From Flavobacterium psychrophilum (GTDB lineage Bacteria; Bacteroidota; Bacteroidia; Flavobacteriales; Flavobacteriaceae): 5,936 nucleotides of DNA. This document shows, piece after piece, positions 5,352 through 5,936 of the stretch; the stretch's first letter is position 1; the number at the start of each line of letters is the position of its first letter. Where the stretch lies: contig CAMDGJ010000176.1 of assembly GCA_945897545.1 (NCBI GenBank), forward strand, positions 1 to 5,936. The letters run 5' to 3'. The position numbers and the translations under genes are program-made. The notes beneath the pieces were generated by a model that was not told the origin of the DNA, did no database searches, and saw only the letters and a program-made list of their open reading frames with translations.

Positions 5352-5936
5352 TTATTCTGTAATTCCCCCTTTGCTTCGCCAGTTCGCTGTCGCTCGTGTG
5401 GGGGTTAATGGGCTTTCATTAAGAAAAACTACACTGTGACAAGCCACAATTGCTGCAGTTTCTGTTCGCAGTCTGGTATTTCCCAAAGATACCGCAACAA
5501 AATTGTTTTCGACTGCCAAAGCAATTTCTTTCTCCGAAAAATCACCTTCTGGACCAATAAGTAAAGTTACGTTTTCATTAGCTTTCAAAACAGATTTCAA
5601 TGATTTTTTGTTGGTTTCCTCACAATGAGCAATCAATTGCAATCCGTCATTCTTGTGTTTTATAAATTCCTTAAAAGTAATGGCTTCATTAAGTTTTGGC
5701 AGAAAACAGACATTTGATTGTTTCATTGCGGTTAAAATAATTTTCTCAAATCGTTCTCGATTCACCGCTTTTCTTTCGGAACGGTCACAAATTATCGGTG
5801 TTATTTCGTGAACTCCAATTTCGGTAGCCTTTTCTAAAAACCATTCGTATCGATCGTTCATTTTTGTGGGGGCAACGGCTAAATGCAAGTGATATTTTGA
5901 CGCTTCAGCCTGTTCGGCAGCAAGAATTTTGACAGT
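5352..5936 (-). CDS. rsmE: 16S rRNA (uracil-1498-N3)-methyltransferase RsmE, N-terminus beyond the window
   Basis: RsmE adds a methyl group from SAM to N3 of U1498 in 16S rRNA of the 30S subunit. The open frame runs off the right edge: upstream of the TTG at 5886-5888 it continues in frame (TVKILAAEQAEASKYH), so that TTG is not the start. 194 residues are visible, and about 40-60, mostly the N-terminal PUA-like domain, are missing. The SPOUT-knot landmarks are KATEIGVHEITPI (36-48 of the visible part), LLIGPEGDFSEKEI (125-138) and SLGNTRLRTETAAIVA (150-165), the last two forming the SAM-binding knot. After the usual end (VVFLNE, 169-174) there are 20 extra residues, SPLTPTRATANWRSKGGITE. They are encoded largely by a GC-rich repeat-like insert at 5365-5404. 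The catalytic core is intact, so the enzyme is probably active. It is the first visible gene of the minus-strand operon. Confidence 0.93.
   Translation of the reverse strand, partial: TVKILAAEQAEASKYHLHLAVAPTKMNDRYEWFLEKATEIGVHEITPIICDRSERKAVNRERFEKIILTAMKQSNVCFLPKLNEAITFKEFIKHKNDGLQLIAHCEETNKKSLKSVLKANENVTLLIGPEGDFSEKEIALAVENNFVAVSLGNTRLRTETAAIVACHSVVFLNESPLTPTRATANWRSKGGITE
5365..5404. repeat. GC-rich hairpin-forming element inside the rsmE 3' end (possible dispersed repeat)
   Basis: This 40-base segment is 27/40 G+C, far above its surroundings. It is bounded by CCCCC (5365-5369) and GGGGG (5400-5404), which can pair. TCGC recurs three times (5376-5379, 5384-5387, 5390-5393), and CAG-TTCG-CTG (5380-5389) is a mini hairpin. 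The composition and flanking arms look like a small palindromic dispersed repeat of the kind found between genes in Flavobacteria. Here it lies in frame within the coding sequence, and only one copy is visible in the window, so repeat status is an inference. Confidence 0.4.

Noticed and set aside
5352..5888. RsmE starting at the TTG at 5886-5888
   Set aside because: The frame continues to the window edge with sequence typical of RsmE (EASKYHLHLAVAPTK), so the true start is outside.
1..5936. CRISPR arrays, tRNA, rRNA or prophage genes
   Set aside because: I saw no regularly spaced repeats, no cloverleaf-like sequence with a T-loop, no rRNA blocks and no phage or transposase coding sequence.

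Overview
The window is low-GC, with A-rich translation starts and little recognisable Shine-Dalgarno signal. Its gene content points to Bacteroidota, most likely Flavobacteriaceae and a Flavobacterium-like genus. The main pointers are a PG_1098-type methyltransferase with a THUMP-like C-terminus, a stand-alone secreted DUF4159 protein beside rsmE, and small exported proteins with an 'xFAQ/xYAQ' signal cleavage site. The assignment rests on family knowledge and base composition, not on a search.

Left part (1-388): the last 15 codons of a probable plus-strand gene are followed at once by a two-way intrinsic terminator (62-102). Next comes about 120 bases with no convincing gene, ending in a second, near-ideal plus-strand terminator built on a perfect palindrome (221-248). 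The second terminator has no visible gene of its own, so this stretch is the best place for an undescribed small RNA or mobile-element scar. A minus-strand gene (389-877) encodes an exported protein with two perfect glycine zippers. It is followed by a 272-base AT-rich divergent spacer and then a plus-strand VanX-like D-Ala-D-Ala dipeptidase lipoprotein (1150-1806).

Right part (1807-5936): five genes lie head to tail on the minus strand, in transcription order rsmE (cut by the window end), DUF4159 protein, AI-2E/PerM-family transporter, PG_1098-type methyltransferase, and a small exported protein of unknown function. The gaps are 10, 51, 2 and 5 bases, so this is probably one operon, perhaps with an internal break in the 51-base gap. 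The operon ends exactly against the dipeptidase gene: the two stop codons abut with no base between them.

Two of the operon's products are methyltransferases (one for 16S rRNA, one of unknown substrate) and three are envelope proteins, so it mixes translation and envelope functions. Nothing in the window is a recognisable defence, mobile or biosynthetic system. The most unusual signals are a GC-rich repeat-like insert that encodes the C-terminal tail of RsmE, and the orphan terminator and foldable segment at 103-248.
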